Origin: Pseudevernia furfuracea
Taxonomy: Eukaryota; Ascomycota; Lecanoromycetes; Lecanorales; Parmeliaceae
Assembly (NCBI GenBank): GCA_022315425.1
Contig: JAIUPT010000033.1
Span: forward strand, 434,001 to 498,000
DNA: 64,000 nt
Reading direction: 5' to 3'
Notes under the pieces: model-generated
Database searches by the model: none
Told to the model about the DNA's origin: nothing
Seen by the model: only the letters and a program-made list of their open reading frames with translations
Translations under genes and position numbers: made by a program
In this document: positions 21,031 to 32,727 of the stretch, piece after piece
Layout of the letters: every line of letters starts with the position of its first letter
How positions within the stretch are numbered: position 1 is the stretch's first letter

Positions 21031-22628
21031 TCATTGCCCGATCGCCAAGCACTCGTCCAGCAACGAAAAGAGACGTTCTCGATCCTTTACCGAGCCGCCT
21101 TCCCAGCCAAAGTTCTCGTTGTCCGCGTGTGTGTTCCCGTTGACGTGAACGCCGTTCGTTAAGACTCCGTTAACTCTAGGGCCGCTTCGCTCCGTCTCCT
21201 CCATATCTTGCATTTCCACGTCCTCGTCGGGATGTCTGCCCCATCCCTCCCGGACCCCTTCCGGCCAGCCGCCCATTATGTTCTCCACGATCGTCGGCAT
21301 TTGGCCAATGCCACAATCTCCACCAACGTCTAATGCGATTCGGAAGTCACCCATCCCGAGCGGTCTCCTGGCTGCCGCTTCTTTAGCCTCTGCGGGCAAG
21401 AGATTGCTCGCTATGCCTCTCGACATTTCCCCTTTGGACAACATGTTCTCTTCTCTGTCAAGCTGTTTCCGGTAGCGGTGCGTGGTTATGGATATTGAGC
21501 CTGCCGCGCCTGTGAGGTTGCTTCGCGTTTTGGCTAGCACCGAGCCGACGACGGATTTTATGTATTGTTCTGTAGCCGTCGCCATGAACTCGGCGCAGGC
21601 AGCAGATGGTCCATTAGGAAGCGATTCTTCGTAACAGATAGGGACCATGCGGTTGTGAATTGTGTCTGTGTCAGGAAACTCGCCGGTTTCACTGGCGAGG
21701 GGCTGGGAGTAGCGTTTGCGGATTTCGAGGTCCCAATCTGTTTTTCAGATGGTCAAAGAAGGGAACATGCAAACGTAAAATGGAAGACAGGCAAAACCGA
21801 GATCTTCTTACTGGTCTTGTTGAGCCCACCCGCGCTCGCGGGTACACTGTCTGGGAGCCTGATCATCTTTGCAGCATGATAGTCGTTCATGGAAGCGGCC
21901 ACGGAATGGGAGACATTGTCGTAGGTCTCGCCCTGATTAGAAATCAACCTGAATTAGCCACTGCCCATTCACGATCGAGCATCCAAGAACGAGCCATGTC
22001 GAGGAAGGAGCTACTGTCTTCAGTGGGATTGGGCTACTCACATCGGGCACTTCCTTCAATCTCCGCCGATCCCGCGCTGGCAAGCGCATTATCTCTGTCT
22101 TCAGTCTCTGCTCCGCCGCATCTCCAGACACGGGCTTGGCAAGCACCGTTGGCTTGTCGTTCGCTGAGACCCATGGCGCAACGCCAGGTTCGGGAAGATC
22201 GCGACCAACATTTGCAAATATGCCTGCTATCAATTGGTTGTGTAAATGTTCGATAGTTGGGTCCGCAGTCACATAATGGTCTATCTGGAAGGAGAGCTCG
22301 TTTTGGTTGAGATGGCCTATGGGAGCACGGTTCAATTAGCCAATAGTCTTGCGCTATCAATCTCGCGGGCATAGCAGACAGAAGAAGACTCACCGAGTAT
22401 AAAAAGACAGATGGCTTCCTTGTACTTTGCAAAATTCTCCCCCACTGCACCTTTCAAGCTAGTGTATAATGGTTCTAGATCGATGCGCTGCGCGGTGCTG
22501 ACAGTTTTGATAGCCTTCTGGGACGGCAGCGCTGAGATCCCATTCGGTTGTTTGAGGGACAGGGCGCCTGGAAAAGCTGCAGATATCGAGTCCGAGCGGC
22601 TTAGCGCAGCTGGGTCGATGTCTGGCAT
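21031..22628 (-). CDS. hfi1: SAGA coactivator subunit Hfi1/Ada1
   Basis: Predicted 445 residues from exons 22394-22628, 22042-22316, 21812-21932 and 21031-21737. Hfi1 is a structural subunit of the SAGA histone acetyltransferase complex and carries a histone-fold region. Recognisable family segments: the early RIDLEPLYTSLKGAVG region, LNQNELSFQIDHYV, and ASAGGLNKTNWDLEIRKRY followed by ETGEFPDTDTIHNRMVPICYEE. The three introns (77, 109 and 74 bp) are each placed to restore these motifs. The C-terminal part carries an acidic low-complexity insert (DEDVEMQDMEETE) before a final DRERLFSLLDECLAI helix. It converges on dim1. Confidence 0.9.
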
Positions 22629-23939
22629 GACGTTGGCTGGTGTTTAGCCAGGGGCACGCGCCTGGTTGTCCTATGGGCGCGGGCGCCCCATCAGTTAGGA
22701 GTGAGTCTAGATATCATATGAAGTTCGGGGTGTCAAAATTTTTGGTTCAAGTGATGCCTGTACAGTGAGAGAGATTGGTCGCAAGTGTTGTGGACAAAGT
22801 CCAGATTCACAAAGCTGGGGAGGCGTCTAGGGCGACTATAAGCGCCGGCAGTTGCCGTGCTCGCCAAGGCAAAAAAAAAGTTCAATGAGGATTTTGAGGA
22901 ATTGAGCGGAAACCAACACCAACTGATATCTGCCAATATTCTTAACTCCACGAAGAAGAAGACTAGGTATCAAACTTCTAATATCAGAACTGTTCTAATC
23001 GGCTTTCTCTACAATTTTGTTTCCAAAAACAAATTTGTAGCCTGTAAAGTTGACTCGCCCTGAGTTGTACCCTTGTTGAACTTTTTTTTTGCCTCGGCGG
23101 AGCCGTGCAAGTGTTTACTGGAGATGTTTGATGCAGATAGATTTCTTATCGTGAAGCATATTTTCCTGAATGAATGTAATTCCATAGTGAATACTATCTG
23201 TATTATTCCCTCAATAAGTGACTTATCACTGCCATATTCTTCTTTCTCACTCTTTTAAAGACATTTATTACAAACTGGGAGCTTACATCTATGGAAGTTA
23301 TCAGCCATCAAGTATCTTTCTTGCTGGACCCCATGTTACACCCTGTCCTATACAAATAGTGAGGCAATCTCCATACATCCTTTACCAGTATTCCCTTTCA
23401 TTGTCCAGTCACTCGGTGGATATTCACATCTGATGAAATTCATGGGAAATTCTCGGCTATGAATGCAGAGATGAAGTCTTTTCGAATCGCATCACTAAAG
23501 TTCGACACACAAGGATACTCCTAGGATCCACTAGAAAAAGAAGCGTTGTACGAAGATCACGTCCTTGATAAATTGCTTCAGATACTTGAAGGGACTCGTT
23601 GGACCTTAGCAACGCATTTGAAGAAAAACAGTATTGCAAGAGTCAACTCGATGGAGAAGCCTGGTTGTGACCCCATTTTCGTTGAGATCAGATTGTTGCA
23701 AAATCATCTTGAATCTCGATTAGACGCAATTGTGACATTGTCTATACTTCATTCATTGACTTGAATCATTGCCACTTCTGTTTTCCCGGTGTCCATGTTC
23801 TGAACCTTACGGTTCCTTATTTGTTTCAGGACTGCTAAGGACTACTTGATATTTATATATATATTTACACATAAATATATAGGTCTCCCACCATCTAGGC
23901 ACTGGGTATTCGCTATCGTATCCCTGTTGGAGGACGAAC
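22629..23939. other. AT-rich stretch upstream of hfi1 with no gene recognised
   Basis: About 1.3 kb. The first 150-200 bases are the hfi1 promoter region. From about 22860 to 23900 base composition is visibly AT-rich with many stops in all frames. An alternating TA run lies near 23850-23880. Consistent with decayed sequence; no repeat ends were found. Confidence 0.5.
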
Positions 23940-24632
23940 TTGAGCCCCGTGCTTGCTGCCCTGGTGAATTCAGGTGTCAAGGATTGTTGCGGTCTTACCC
24001 ATGAGCTCGATTTCTGTGTGCTTTCCTTGACCATCTCGCCTCGTGACCGTACTGCCGACAGCCAGATGGCCATACTTACATTTCAATTCCCGCCCAAGTC
24101 GCAAGAGAACCGCAAACCCGCAAACGTCTGCTTTCACTGCAGAAACCAAGGTATGCTCTCACTGCCAGTAATGATTCAGTAACTAATGGAGCCGTAACAG
24201 GACCGTCCGCTAGCATAGCAGCGGGCAAGCTCAAAGATGGTATCATTCACTTGACCATCGAACAACTTGAGGTGGCCCGGCGCGATGGCCAAACTCTCAC
24301 ACGAGCGGACATGGTCCGCCTGTGGAATGCACTGATTGACAGTGCATGCCAGAGAGACTGTGGTTGTGCACACCGTCTGGAATGCCAGAGCATATTGTGT
24401 CAAGTCTCCCAAGTCTGCGCACTTTCAAGTAAGCACACTGCCCTTGCTGGAAATTGACAAGTTTGTTGCTGAACACGTAGTTGCTGTTTTAGCCTCCCAG
24501 TCCTGGACTCGGTCCTCGAGATTGTCAATACCCGTCAAAATGTCTCAGATGTACAGACTCATCATGATCTGGGGAGATATTTTAGGTAATAAGCCTCTTC
24601 CCAATGCACTGTGGAAGGATTCGAAGTTTTAG
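23940..24632 (+). pseudogene. Possible decayed gene of unknown family
   Basis: A weak gene-like signal. A frame ending VCFHCRNQ is followed by GTATGC at about 24151 and, after an acceptor at about 24200, continues in the same phase as PSASIAAGKLKDGIIHLTIE for about 75 residues with several Cys. A donor GTAAGC follows at about 24429. Beyond it, a protein-like frame (LPVLDSVLEIVNTRQNVSD) is in a different phase from the preceding exon. The phase break, absence of a good start and AT-rich surroundings suggest a relic. I do not recognise the family; a regulator of a lost metabolite cluster is only a guess. Confidence 0.22.
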
Positions 24633-25697
24633 ACTCTGAGCTTGTCATTCGAATAGAACCATCAGACTCGAGATGGCAATCCAAATTTCCAGCTTGGTCA
24701 GATGCTAATGCTCAACGCACCAAATTTACAGCATCCGAGCGTCAAAATTCAATATCCCAACAACAAAATGAATCGCTCAACGACCAGTGTGGGGGCTTAC
24801 AGATTCATCACGAATACAATGCTTCAGAACCTCATGGTATAAAGCCCACTTCGGAGTGGATTTGACGAATAACTCGAGCCAAGAGTCGATGACGCCTAGG
24901 TCCGGAATCTGGCCATGCGACTACGCTCGCCGCTTCTCCGGGACGTCACTCTCTCCGTTGGGCAGGAGACATCTCGCACCAGCCAGTCCTGATTGGATTG
25001 GGCGCACGAAGTGGGAGAATGAGAATCGTAGGGTGTGGCACATTGAGTGCCCTCAGAATGACAACACCTACGCGGGCATCCAGGTCTGGGGATCGGTTGA
25101 GCAGGGGGGAGGAAGGTCGGATTGAGGAAGTTCCAGGTCTAGGAGATGGACTGAAGATGAGGCCCTGGTAACGGCCCATGAGGCCAAAGACGAAGGTCCA
25201 GCTCTGTAATAACATGGATTCTTGGCCTCAATGAGCATCTCCCTGCTCACGGCCCACAAGCCAGGCAAGCTGTCGGAAAAGGTGGCAGTCTCAGTGTCAG
25301 CCCTCTGTCGAGACTTAATTTTAGCAGCTTCAGCTCACTGCACTTGTCTTCGTCTCTCACCTCAGTCAGGCTCTCTTCCAGCAGCTTCAGATCCGTGCAC
25401 TTGTCTTTTTTTCATCTACAACCTCAGTCAAGATATCTTTCAGGAGCTTCAGCTGCCTCTTCCAAACTCACGCATCGAGGGGGACAAAGCCGAGCCGGTT
25501 GGGTCGTCGATATGTAGAGCTCTCCAAGGGAAGGCCTGCAAAAAAATAGATCTCTTCTTTCACGTTTACGTTGTCAGGGTTCAATGGGCTCATACCTCCA
25601 CGACTGTCATTCTGGCAGTATACCTGCCAGAATATGAACGATTGTTTCACATAGAGATCATATTACCAACGCCCTGTACATAAATCCTTGAAAATAT
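24633..25697. other. About 1 kb with no supported gene
   Basis: Short open frames on both strands, none matching a known domain. Two similar CAGCTTCAG-type stretches lie at 25327-25450 (CTGCACTTGTCTTCGTCTCTCACCTC-like and its variant), suggesting a short local duplication. It includes the 3' flank of the complex I gene. Confidence 0.4.
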
Positions 25698-26678
25698 CTA
25701 GAACGCTCCATCCGTCCTCAACTTCTCATTCCCCCAGGGCTCCTCCTTGAGCGACGTCAGACCCGCGAACGGCTCACAGGTCTTCCTTCCACTCATAGGT
25801 CCCGGACTCGGCAGCTTGACCCCCTGCGCCGCGTACCCTCTCGCAGCTTGGCCCTCTACTTCCCCACTATTGCCATCGTGAACCCTCCCCTCCCCTTTCC
25901 TTTGTCCCATGCCAGTCTCACTCTCACCTCCAATGCCCGCCGTCCCACCAGCTGCCCCCGTGGCGTGTGCGGTAGCTTGTAGAGCTTTGAGGAGGGTAAC
26001 GGTCGACTCCGGAGTCAAGTCTTCGTAGTAATCGTCATTGATCTGCACCATAGGAGCGTTGACGCAAGCGCCTAGACATTCCACTTCAGAGAACGTAAAC
26101 ATGCGATCTTCGGTCGTTTGGCCAGGGTGGATGCCAAGATGGTCTTCGATCGCAGCCATTATCTTGTCCGAACCACAGCCGCCCAATTGGCACGGAGTGG
26201 TCGTGCAAGCCTGGACGTGGAACCTGCCCACTGGATCCCGGTTGTACATTGTGTAGAAGGTCGCCACTTCGTAGACGCGCATGGGAGGCATTTCGAGCAA
26301 CTTGGCCACCTCATTCATGACGCTTATGCTTGTGAAACCGTGCTGGCGTTGGCCTAGGTCGAGTAGGGGCATGACTGCTGCTTTCTTGTATTGCGGGGGG
26401 TAGCGTTTCAGGATTTCGGCTATCAGCTTTTGATTGATGGCGTTGAACTTGAAGGGTATGGAGGGATTGTTTTCTGGACTGTCACGGTGCTGAGGACTGC
26501 GTTAGCATATGCGAAAAGAGCTCTACAGCGCGCAATGGAAGGAAGAAGCACTGACAACTTGGAGAGCTTCGCTTGCCACTTGCGGTGTGGTAGTTAGGAA
26601 TCGGCATTGTGGTCGCCTTGACAGTCGCGGAGACTGTGCGACACATCTTAAAAGCCGAGGCAACACCTTGGAAGTCAT
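25698..26678 (-). CDS. NADH:ubiquinone oxidoreductase 24-kDa subunit (NDUFV2/NuoE), mitochondrial
   Basis: Predicted 304 residues from exons 26556-26678 and 25698-26489. This is the peripheral-arm complex I subunit that binds the N1a [2Fe-2S] cluster. The four ligands are present: Cys 136 and 141 (CTTTPC) and Cys 179 and 183 (CLGAC). The N-terminus is Arg-rich without acids (LPRLLR, SPRLSRRPQ) as expected for a mitochondrial presequence, followed by the conserved VHRDSPENNPSIPFKFN created by the splice junction. A Gly-rich linker of about 55 residues separates the thioredoxin-like core from the conserved fungal tail PGPMSGRKTCEPFAGLTSL, making the protein longer than typical homologues. Confidence 0.95.
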
Positions 26679-27660
26679 ACTGAAAGTTTTCGATGCTCGA
26701 ACTGGCAGTCTTTGGAAGAGGGTCGTTACTCTCTAGATGTTCGGATTGGCGCCATGGCTGGCTTGGCGCTGACTACTCTACTCTAAGCATCTCCAGACAT
26801 TTGTTCCATTGATTTAATAAATCACACCCAATTATGGAGTGCAAGCACAGAGTACACGACCCAAGTAATGGCAGCACCCTTAATCCTCAACCAGATAAAA
26901 AAGATGCACAAAACCTGTCTGCCACCCAATTCCACTCCTTACAGCGAGGCAGATAAACATAGTCTCTCGCTCTACTCTTCCGCCTGTCACGTCTGGCTCC
27001 TTGGCAACATACGCTATGGCCCGACGTCTTTATCTGGCCATCTGTAACTACATATTGGCCAAGAGCCATCACCAACTCGGGAGGAATTGAAACTCGCTGT
27101 CTTATCCAAGACAGATAGACTGACTGGCTGATTCGCTGACCGAACGGAATTGCCGTGGATCGTTCTTTATGTCGGTTTGTTTCTTAGATAATTTCTTTCT
27201 CGCTTTTTTGCATTTCCTACTATATCGCGTATATACTGAAGAATGAGATTTTGCACGAATGCGGCTTCGTGAGCAGAGATGGTGCAGTAGACGAGATTAG
27301 TAAGGCTTCTTCCAGCCACCCCAGAAAATAGAAAGCGCCGCAACACCATTGTACCAGCGCCATTAGGAATCAAACCTAATACAAACTAAATACCTCTGAC
27401 CACAACCCCGTGATTAGGTCATGGGGCATGGGCAGTTGCAAAAGGACGAATCACAAAACAATGGGTAATGCTCCGAATTTTCAAGCATCGGGAAGCGATC
27501 GAGTATCTTGATGATTTGTGGCTTCGGTAAAGAGATCTATCGCATTATATCATCAATCAGACTGCAACAGAGGACAGTCTTCTGCCTCCCTCCCATTCTA
27601 CATAGCCTAGCATAGCGTCCATACACAAGAGGGGCGGAAAAGAGGCAAACCACTGAACCC
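26679..27660. other. About 1 kb with no gene recognised
   Basis: The first part is the presumed promoter of the complex I gene. The rest has only short open frames without domains and leads into the polyketide synthase relics. Confidence 0.45.
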
Positions 27661-27905
27661 TTAGCCATCAATCGCAAACCTCCCCGCAGAAAGCATGTCC
27701 CTCGACACCATCTCCCCTAACGCCCTCGGCGTAACCACATCCCCCAACAGGAACAGAAACGGAACATCTACCGCAATCGCCATGAAAAACCACGTCTGAT
27801 ACTCCGCCCCCAACATACTGTCCATTCCCCACTTCATCAACGGCATCTCGCGATCAATCTTGCCCGCCGGCACGAGGATCAGATTCGCCAGCCTCGCCAC
27901 ACAAA
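27661..27905 (-). pseudogene. Polyketide synthase relic: C-terminal acyl carrier protein
   Basis: Reads on the minus strand as a typical C-terminal acyl carrier domain of a highly reducing PKS: LANLILVPAGKID, then KWGMDSMLGAEYQTW with the phosphopantetheine-accepting Ser intact, then VDVPFLFLLGDVVTPRALGE and a stop. Upstream of about 27905 the reading no longer resembles a PKS on this strand, and sequence from the same family continues on the other strand. A free-standing carrier protein is possible but the abrupt junction argues for a truncated gene. Confidence 0.75.
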
Positions 27906-28164
27906 CAACCGTGGTGTGGACGTCGTATTGAACTCCTTGATTGGCGATCTGTTGCATGACAGTTTCTGTGCATGTGCGAGGTTTGGACGCTTTGTGGAGA
28001 TTGGGAAGAAAGATTTGACGGATGCTGGGAGATTGGATATGCAGAGTTTTAGGCGGAATGTCAGCTACATGGCTTTTGATGTCAGTGAGCTGTGTGACGT
28101 GGATGATAAGAACTTGAGTGTTGTTTGGGCGAGGGGAGTCTCCTCCCAGTCCAGTGTTGAATGA
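27906..28164 (+). pseudogene. Polyketide synthase relic: end of the enoylreductase region
   Basis: Reads on the plus strand as RGVDVVLNSLIGDLLHDSF, then FGRFVEIGKKDL and LDMQSFRRNVSYMAFDVSEL, the characteristic end of the medium-chain enoylreductase domain in reducing PKSs. Homology starts abruptly at about 27906 and fades after about 28135; the ketoreductase expected next was not found. It abuts the carrier-protein fragment head to head. Confidence 0.75.
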
Positions 28165-28601
28165 TACTGACGAGGCGATGACAGGTTGTTGCAAGACGAG
28201 GCAGTGGAACGGAACAATGAGAAGGCCCTGGTAGTCGAGACATCGACAAATGAGACCCAAGATGAATAATATTGACGTCGCAGATAGCGGACATCATCAC
28301 AGGATTGTAAACGAAGATAGCGTTGTATGAATGAATATCATCTTCGTTGCTTGTTCCCTCTTCGAAAAAGAATACTACTTGAACAAGGCACCTGGTTCAT
28401 TAGAATAGCACTGTGCTGGAACTAGGTCCCTAGAGACCCATGAATACTCGTTGTGCTAATGCCAGTAGCGACACGAAAGGTCGTTATCGGAAGCAACATT
28501 GATGCTTTTACATTCTGTGGTGTCAACGTATTCGAGACAAGGTCATTCCGTCACCAGAATCGGAAGTCAGACTCTGGCCTAGAGTATCGAATATCTCTGC
28601 C
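28165..28601. other. Spacer between PKS relics and the first NLR
   Basis: About 440 bp; may contain further unrecognisable PKS-derived sequence and the 3' end of the NLR transcript. No gene seen. Confidence 0.4.
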
Positions 28602-31600
28602 CTAGCCTTTCATCTCCCTCACCATGGCTGCATAACACTGAGAGCACTTCTGTGTTTCAGGATGGTCCGGGCCCCAGCTCTTTGAAAACCCTGTTAAAGC
28701 TCTGAGATAGAGAATAGCCGCATCGTCGTATCGTTTTTGAATGTGAAACAGCAAAGCAAGATTATAAACGCTTATAAATGTATGGGGATGTTCGATACCC
28801 AGGATCTTCTCTCTTCCTTTTAGCGCTCGTCGATTCATCTCCTCGGACTCCGTATACTTCCTCTGTTTACGAAGCGTCAATGCCAGATTACTGAGACTGG
28901 TTAACGTATCGGGATGTTCGATACCCAGAATCTTCTCGCTTCGTTTTAGCGCTCGTCGATGCATCTCCTCGGACTCCGTATACTTCCCCTGATCCTGAAG
29001 CGTCAATGCCAGATTACTGAGGCTGGTTAATGTATTGGGGTGTTCGACACCCAGCGCCTTCTCGTAGCCTTCCAACGCTCGTCGCTTCAACTCTCCCGCC
29101 GTCAGATAGTCTCCTTTAGTTTGGGCATACAACCCAGCTTTACTGAGCACTTCTGCCCAGTACATGACCCACTTGTTGCTTGCTGGCCGATACGCCAATA
29201 GTGCTTGGGCGTGCGGAAACAGCGCTTGACATGTCGTCCAGGACTCGTAGTCGCCACTGGGGAATGCCTTCCACAGGTGGAAAATGTACTTCATCTTCCA
29301 CTTCTCCCAATTTCCGTGTGACTCCAGCCATCCTCTCGTCGACAGCTGTACGAGTCGATGCATTTCGAACAATTCTCCCGCTGCGTCTGTCGTTCGAATC
29401 AAAGAATAACTTGTCAACGTGCACACGTCATTCTCAAACTCCAACTCACTGTCATCTTCCAAGTTCAGATCATCGTCGCAATTGAGGTCAATCTCAGTGC
29501 TGTTATCCTCATAGTGGTGATGAAGCAAGGACGCTGGGATTCCTTGACGATCAAAAAGACTCATGAGCGACAGCAGTCGAGCAGCCGAAGGTCTCTCTTG
29601 ATGAATATGTTCAAAAGACATTGTCCAAGTCATTGAAATAGAATGCACTGCATCCCGATCCCGGCGAAGATCTCCCACATCTGTGTCGAGAAGACGTGCC
29701 TTGTTTTCCTCGCTCTTATGAAAATTCTCGAGATATTTTTTCACGGTGATGCGTGGGGCCCGTTGATTGATGTATGCCGCGGCTTGGCTGATCGCCAAAG
29801 GCATGTAGTCCAGAGCTTGTAGCAACCTTTGGGCGTCGCTGTCATCGAACTCGCCCTGAATCTTCGTTGTGAAGAGTTTCAGAGCGGGTTTTTTGTCCAT
29901 CGGCTCGACTGCGATAATATCTCTATCGCTTCCTGTCAATCTGAAAGCCGCATCTCGGCTGCGGGATGTAATGAGAATAGATCCGTTATGTGTTTGAGGG
30001 AGAAAGGCCGAGAGAGACGCCCGGGCACGGTTCGAGGCATTAACATTCCTCGCCAACCCTGTTTCTAGCGGATTAAAGAATACGGTAGAGTCGTCAGCGT
30101 TGTCCAGGATCATGACCCATTGTCCATTCGCCTCATCGCAGAGCCAGTCACTGACAAGCTGCAAGATATCTGCCGTGGGTTCGTCTCGCCGAGGAATTTT
30201 GAGGCGTTCGGCAATCGTCCTATAACCTTCTTCGAATCGGGCCACATTGCTTGCGTAAATCCAGAAGACCCAGGTTTGAGGCGAATTCTCCCGGACTCTA
30301 TACGAGTATTCGATCGCCAGCTGAGACTTCCTTTTCACAGTATCAGCTCCTGACTATTAACTATGTAGCGGCTTGAATACTCACCCCACGCCTCCCAGAC
30401 CGACAAGCGCAGCTCGAGAGGCCGGCTTTGAACATTTCTCATCGACCTCCGCAAGGATGTCCCGATCTACGAAATCAGAATCACGCCGGAAAGGCACGGT
30501 GGAGGATGGGTTGCGCTTCGGCGGTGATCCGTCTGCTGGATATGGAATCACTGTCAGCATTCCAGCTCTGCCACATACCAACAACATCAATAGACTAGCA
30601 TCAAACAGGTTGGCACCTAAAAATTCATGACATACTCTGTGAGGAATCTATGGGATCTATAACTTTTACTTCACGAGGTGGGATGGTGAGAAGGAACTCT
30701 CTCGCGAAAGCTGCTGCTGTCCCTGCGGCGTATGGTTGCCAAAGCTGATTTTTATGAGAATCGGCATAGTCGGCAATGCCGCGTATCACGAGACAATGCG
30801 TTTGATCCATCACTCCAGCTGCCTCCATTTCAAAGCAACGTGCGTAAGGAAACCTCCGATGTAGCTCCTCCCTTCGTCGAGTGTTCTTGATGACTGAGTT
30901 TCCCGAAAGTATCTGGCCCTGATGAACTATAGCGTCCGGCCCCAGACGTTCACGCCGCAAAATTACCCCATCAGCAAGGCAAGAATCGCAACTCATTGAG
31001 TCTGGGCCAGCGTCAAGGTGCTCATAGGATGATCTGTACAGCCGATCTGCATCACGTGTGGGGCGCGTAAAGTCCAACTTCAACCCTTTTAGTCTCTCCA
31101 AATGTACGTTGAAGTTGCTGTTTCCCAATGCATAAAAGCTGAACAATTTGCTCAGGGCATTCAACAGCCGGCGGTCCGGCTTGTCCAGTAGGCCTAGCAA
31201 CTCCTTATTCCCCCAACCGTGATCCCTTTCGAAGTCATACTGAACAACACCAGGGACCCCGGGCGTCTCAGCCACCCCAACAACGACATCCCCGAGATGA
31301 ACGTTCTTTTCAGGATCCGCAGAAGGAGGATCATGCGGAATTCCACCACCTACTCCCACAAACAAGTGTATTCTCAAGTTCGGGAAGCTCTTTGACAGTG
31401 GCCCCACTAGTATTGCGGCGGAGATTGTGCCCGGCTGACCGAGAGGGAGGCATGCGATGATGATGTTGTGGCCTTTGATAGATCCATAGATATACGCATT
31501 ATCGTCGCCGTCAGGTTGTGGTAGATCCTCATGCTGCTCGTCTAGCATTCTAATCGCTGCTGCTTGCTCGCTCCATGCTAAGGCACAAAGCCATGCAACC

Positions 31601-31638
31601 GTGTAGTCTTGACGCTTCAATTTCCTTCGTGTACTCAT
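28602..31638 (-). CDS. NLR: nucleoside phosphorylase-like / NB-ARC / TPR protein
   Basis: Predicted 965 residues from exons 30636-31638, 30385-30550 and 28602-30330. Residues about 10-320 are a PNP/UDP phosphorylase-like effector domain (YTVAWLCALAWSEQAAA, VGVGGGIPHDPP, FEMEAAGVMD). The P-loop GLGGVGKSQLAIEY lies near residue 385 and is completed by the 54-bp second intron. Walker B WVMILDNADD is at about 461 and SILITSRSR follows. A winged-helix region ends in MHRLVQLSTRGWL. The C-terminus has kinesin-light-chain type TPRs (about 820-960), each with EHPxTLTSLSNLALTL; two are nearly identical. This tripartite layout is that of fungal NLRs thought to act in non-self recognition. All motifs are intact; ligand and role are unknown. 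Confidence 0.9.
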
Positions 31639-32046
31639 AATGGTACCTTAGCGACAAATGTCGAGTTTTGATCTAGGTCTATCAGTTAGGAATGGAGAAA
31701 AGGATTAACATCGATTGAGGCGGGGATTAATGATACCTTGGTGCCTGGTAAGCAATGTGGACAATTTTGAGCTTAGCCCGGCTCCAGGGCTATCAGAGTC
31801 TCAAAAACTTTTGACTTGCAATGCTTTTAATCAGCGGACACGGTCACAAGCATTCGCGTCTGATTGCCTGTATCATGTTTAGAGTGCCGAGAACAAGAAA
31901 TGTAAAAATTCAGTGGGTGCGAAATCCATTGAGGTAGGCATCTACCTCACCAGCCTCCCTCATGGTTTCGAGTACAGTAGGGCTATAATGAGATAATGTA
32001 TTTATAATCACCAACCATTAGGCGCTTCCTGCACGAAGATCACACT
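31639..32046. other. Region upstream of the PNP-NLR
   Basis: About 400 bp containing the presumed NLR promoter and the 3' flank of the next small gene. Nothing specific was recognised. Confidence 0.4.
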
Positions 32047-32385
32047 CTAGAACAACTTCAGCTCTAGCTCCGTGGCATCGCCACCATGGGCGTCTGCCTT
32101 GCTCTGCCTTGTCATGGCTAGCCAGTAAGCTCGTCCACTTCCACCACTGCACGAAGGAGATCGTCAGCACCATGGCATGGAATACATTAGTACTTACTGT
32201 CGCTTACGGAAACCAGTGGACGGCACCGGGCGGTAGATCGTAAGTCGTTTTGCGCCTACTTGGCTGACCATAGCCTTCTCTTCCTTTTGCTTTTGCGTTC
32301 TTGTAACATGGGGTGGCAGGTCATCACAAATGCCATCGAGGTCGAAAGCTGGTGCAAGCAGCGGTTGCGTATCGGCAAACGACAT
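32047..32385 (-). CDS. Small spliced gene, 95-residue hypothetical protein
   Basis: ATG at 32385; exons 32198-32385 and 32047-32146 with a 51-bp GT-AG intron (donor GTAAGT followed by a TACTAAT-like branch site). Removing it extends a 63-codon frame to 95 residues. The product starts MSFADTQPLLAPAFDLDGI, is basic and Lys/Gln-rich in the middle (TRTQKQKEEKAMVSQ), and has no membrane segment or signal peptide. No family recognised. The good splice signals, branch-site match and kept phase are the main support. It lies between two NLR-associated genes, but no functional link can be read from sequence. Confidence 0.5.
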
Positions 32386-32727
32386 TTAACAATCCACGTG
32401 CGGATTGGGGTGGATGACAATTGACACTAAGACTGCGTGGACACTTTGCGTATCAAAATTGCTGTTCCCTATGTATGCGCCGTTGCTTTGAAACAAGTTT
32501 GAGATCTGCTGGAGGTTTATGACAACGACTGGGTTCAGTTAATGCAGACTACTGCAAGCTACTGCAAGCCACCTGCAGTTGATGAGAGCAGAAGGCTGTA
32601 GAAGTCACTTCACACTCAAATTCACGAATCATGAAATATCTGCCAGCAGATGGTACTGTAGACTATCGCCCACTTACAAATTGACCAAATTCACATCTCT
32701 GCCGCCCCGAGAGCAGAAAGTACAAAT
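32386..32727. promoter_or_regulatory. Divergent spacer between the small gene and the DUF6601 gene
   Basis: 342 bp between two divergent start codons. It contains three close copies of a CTGCA(A)G-type motif at 32544-32577 (TACTGCAAGCTACTGCAAGCCACCTGCAG). No function assigned. Confidence 0.35.
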
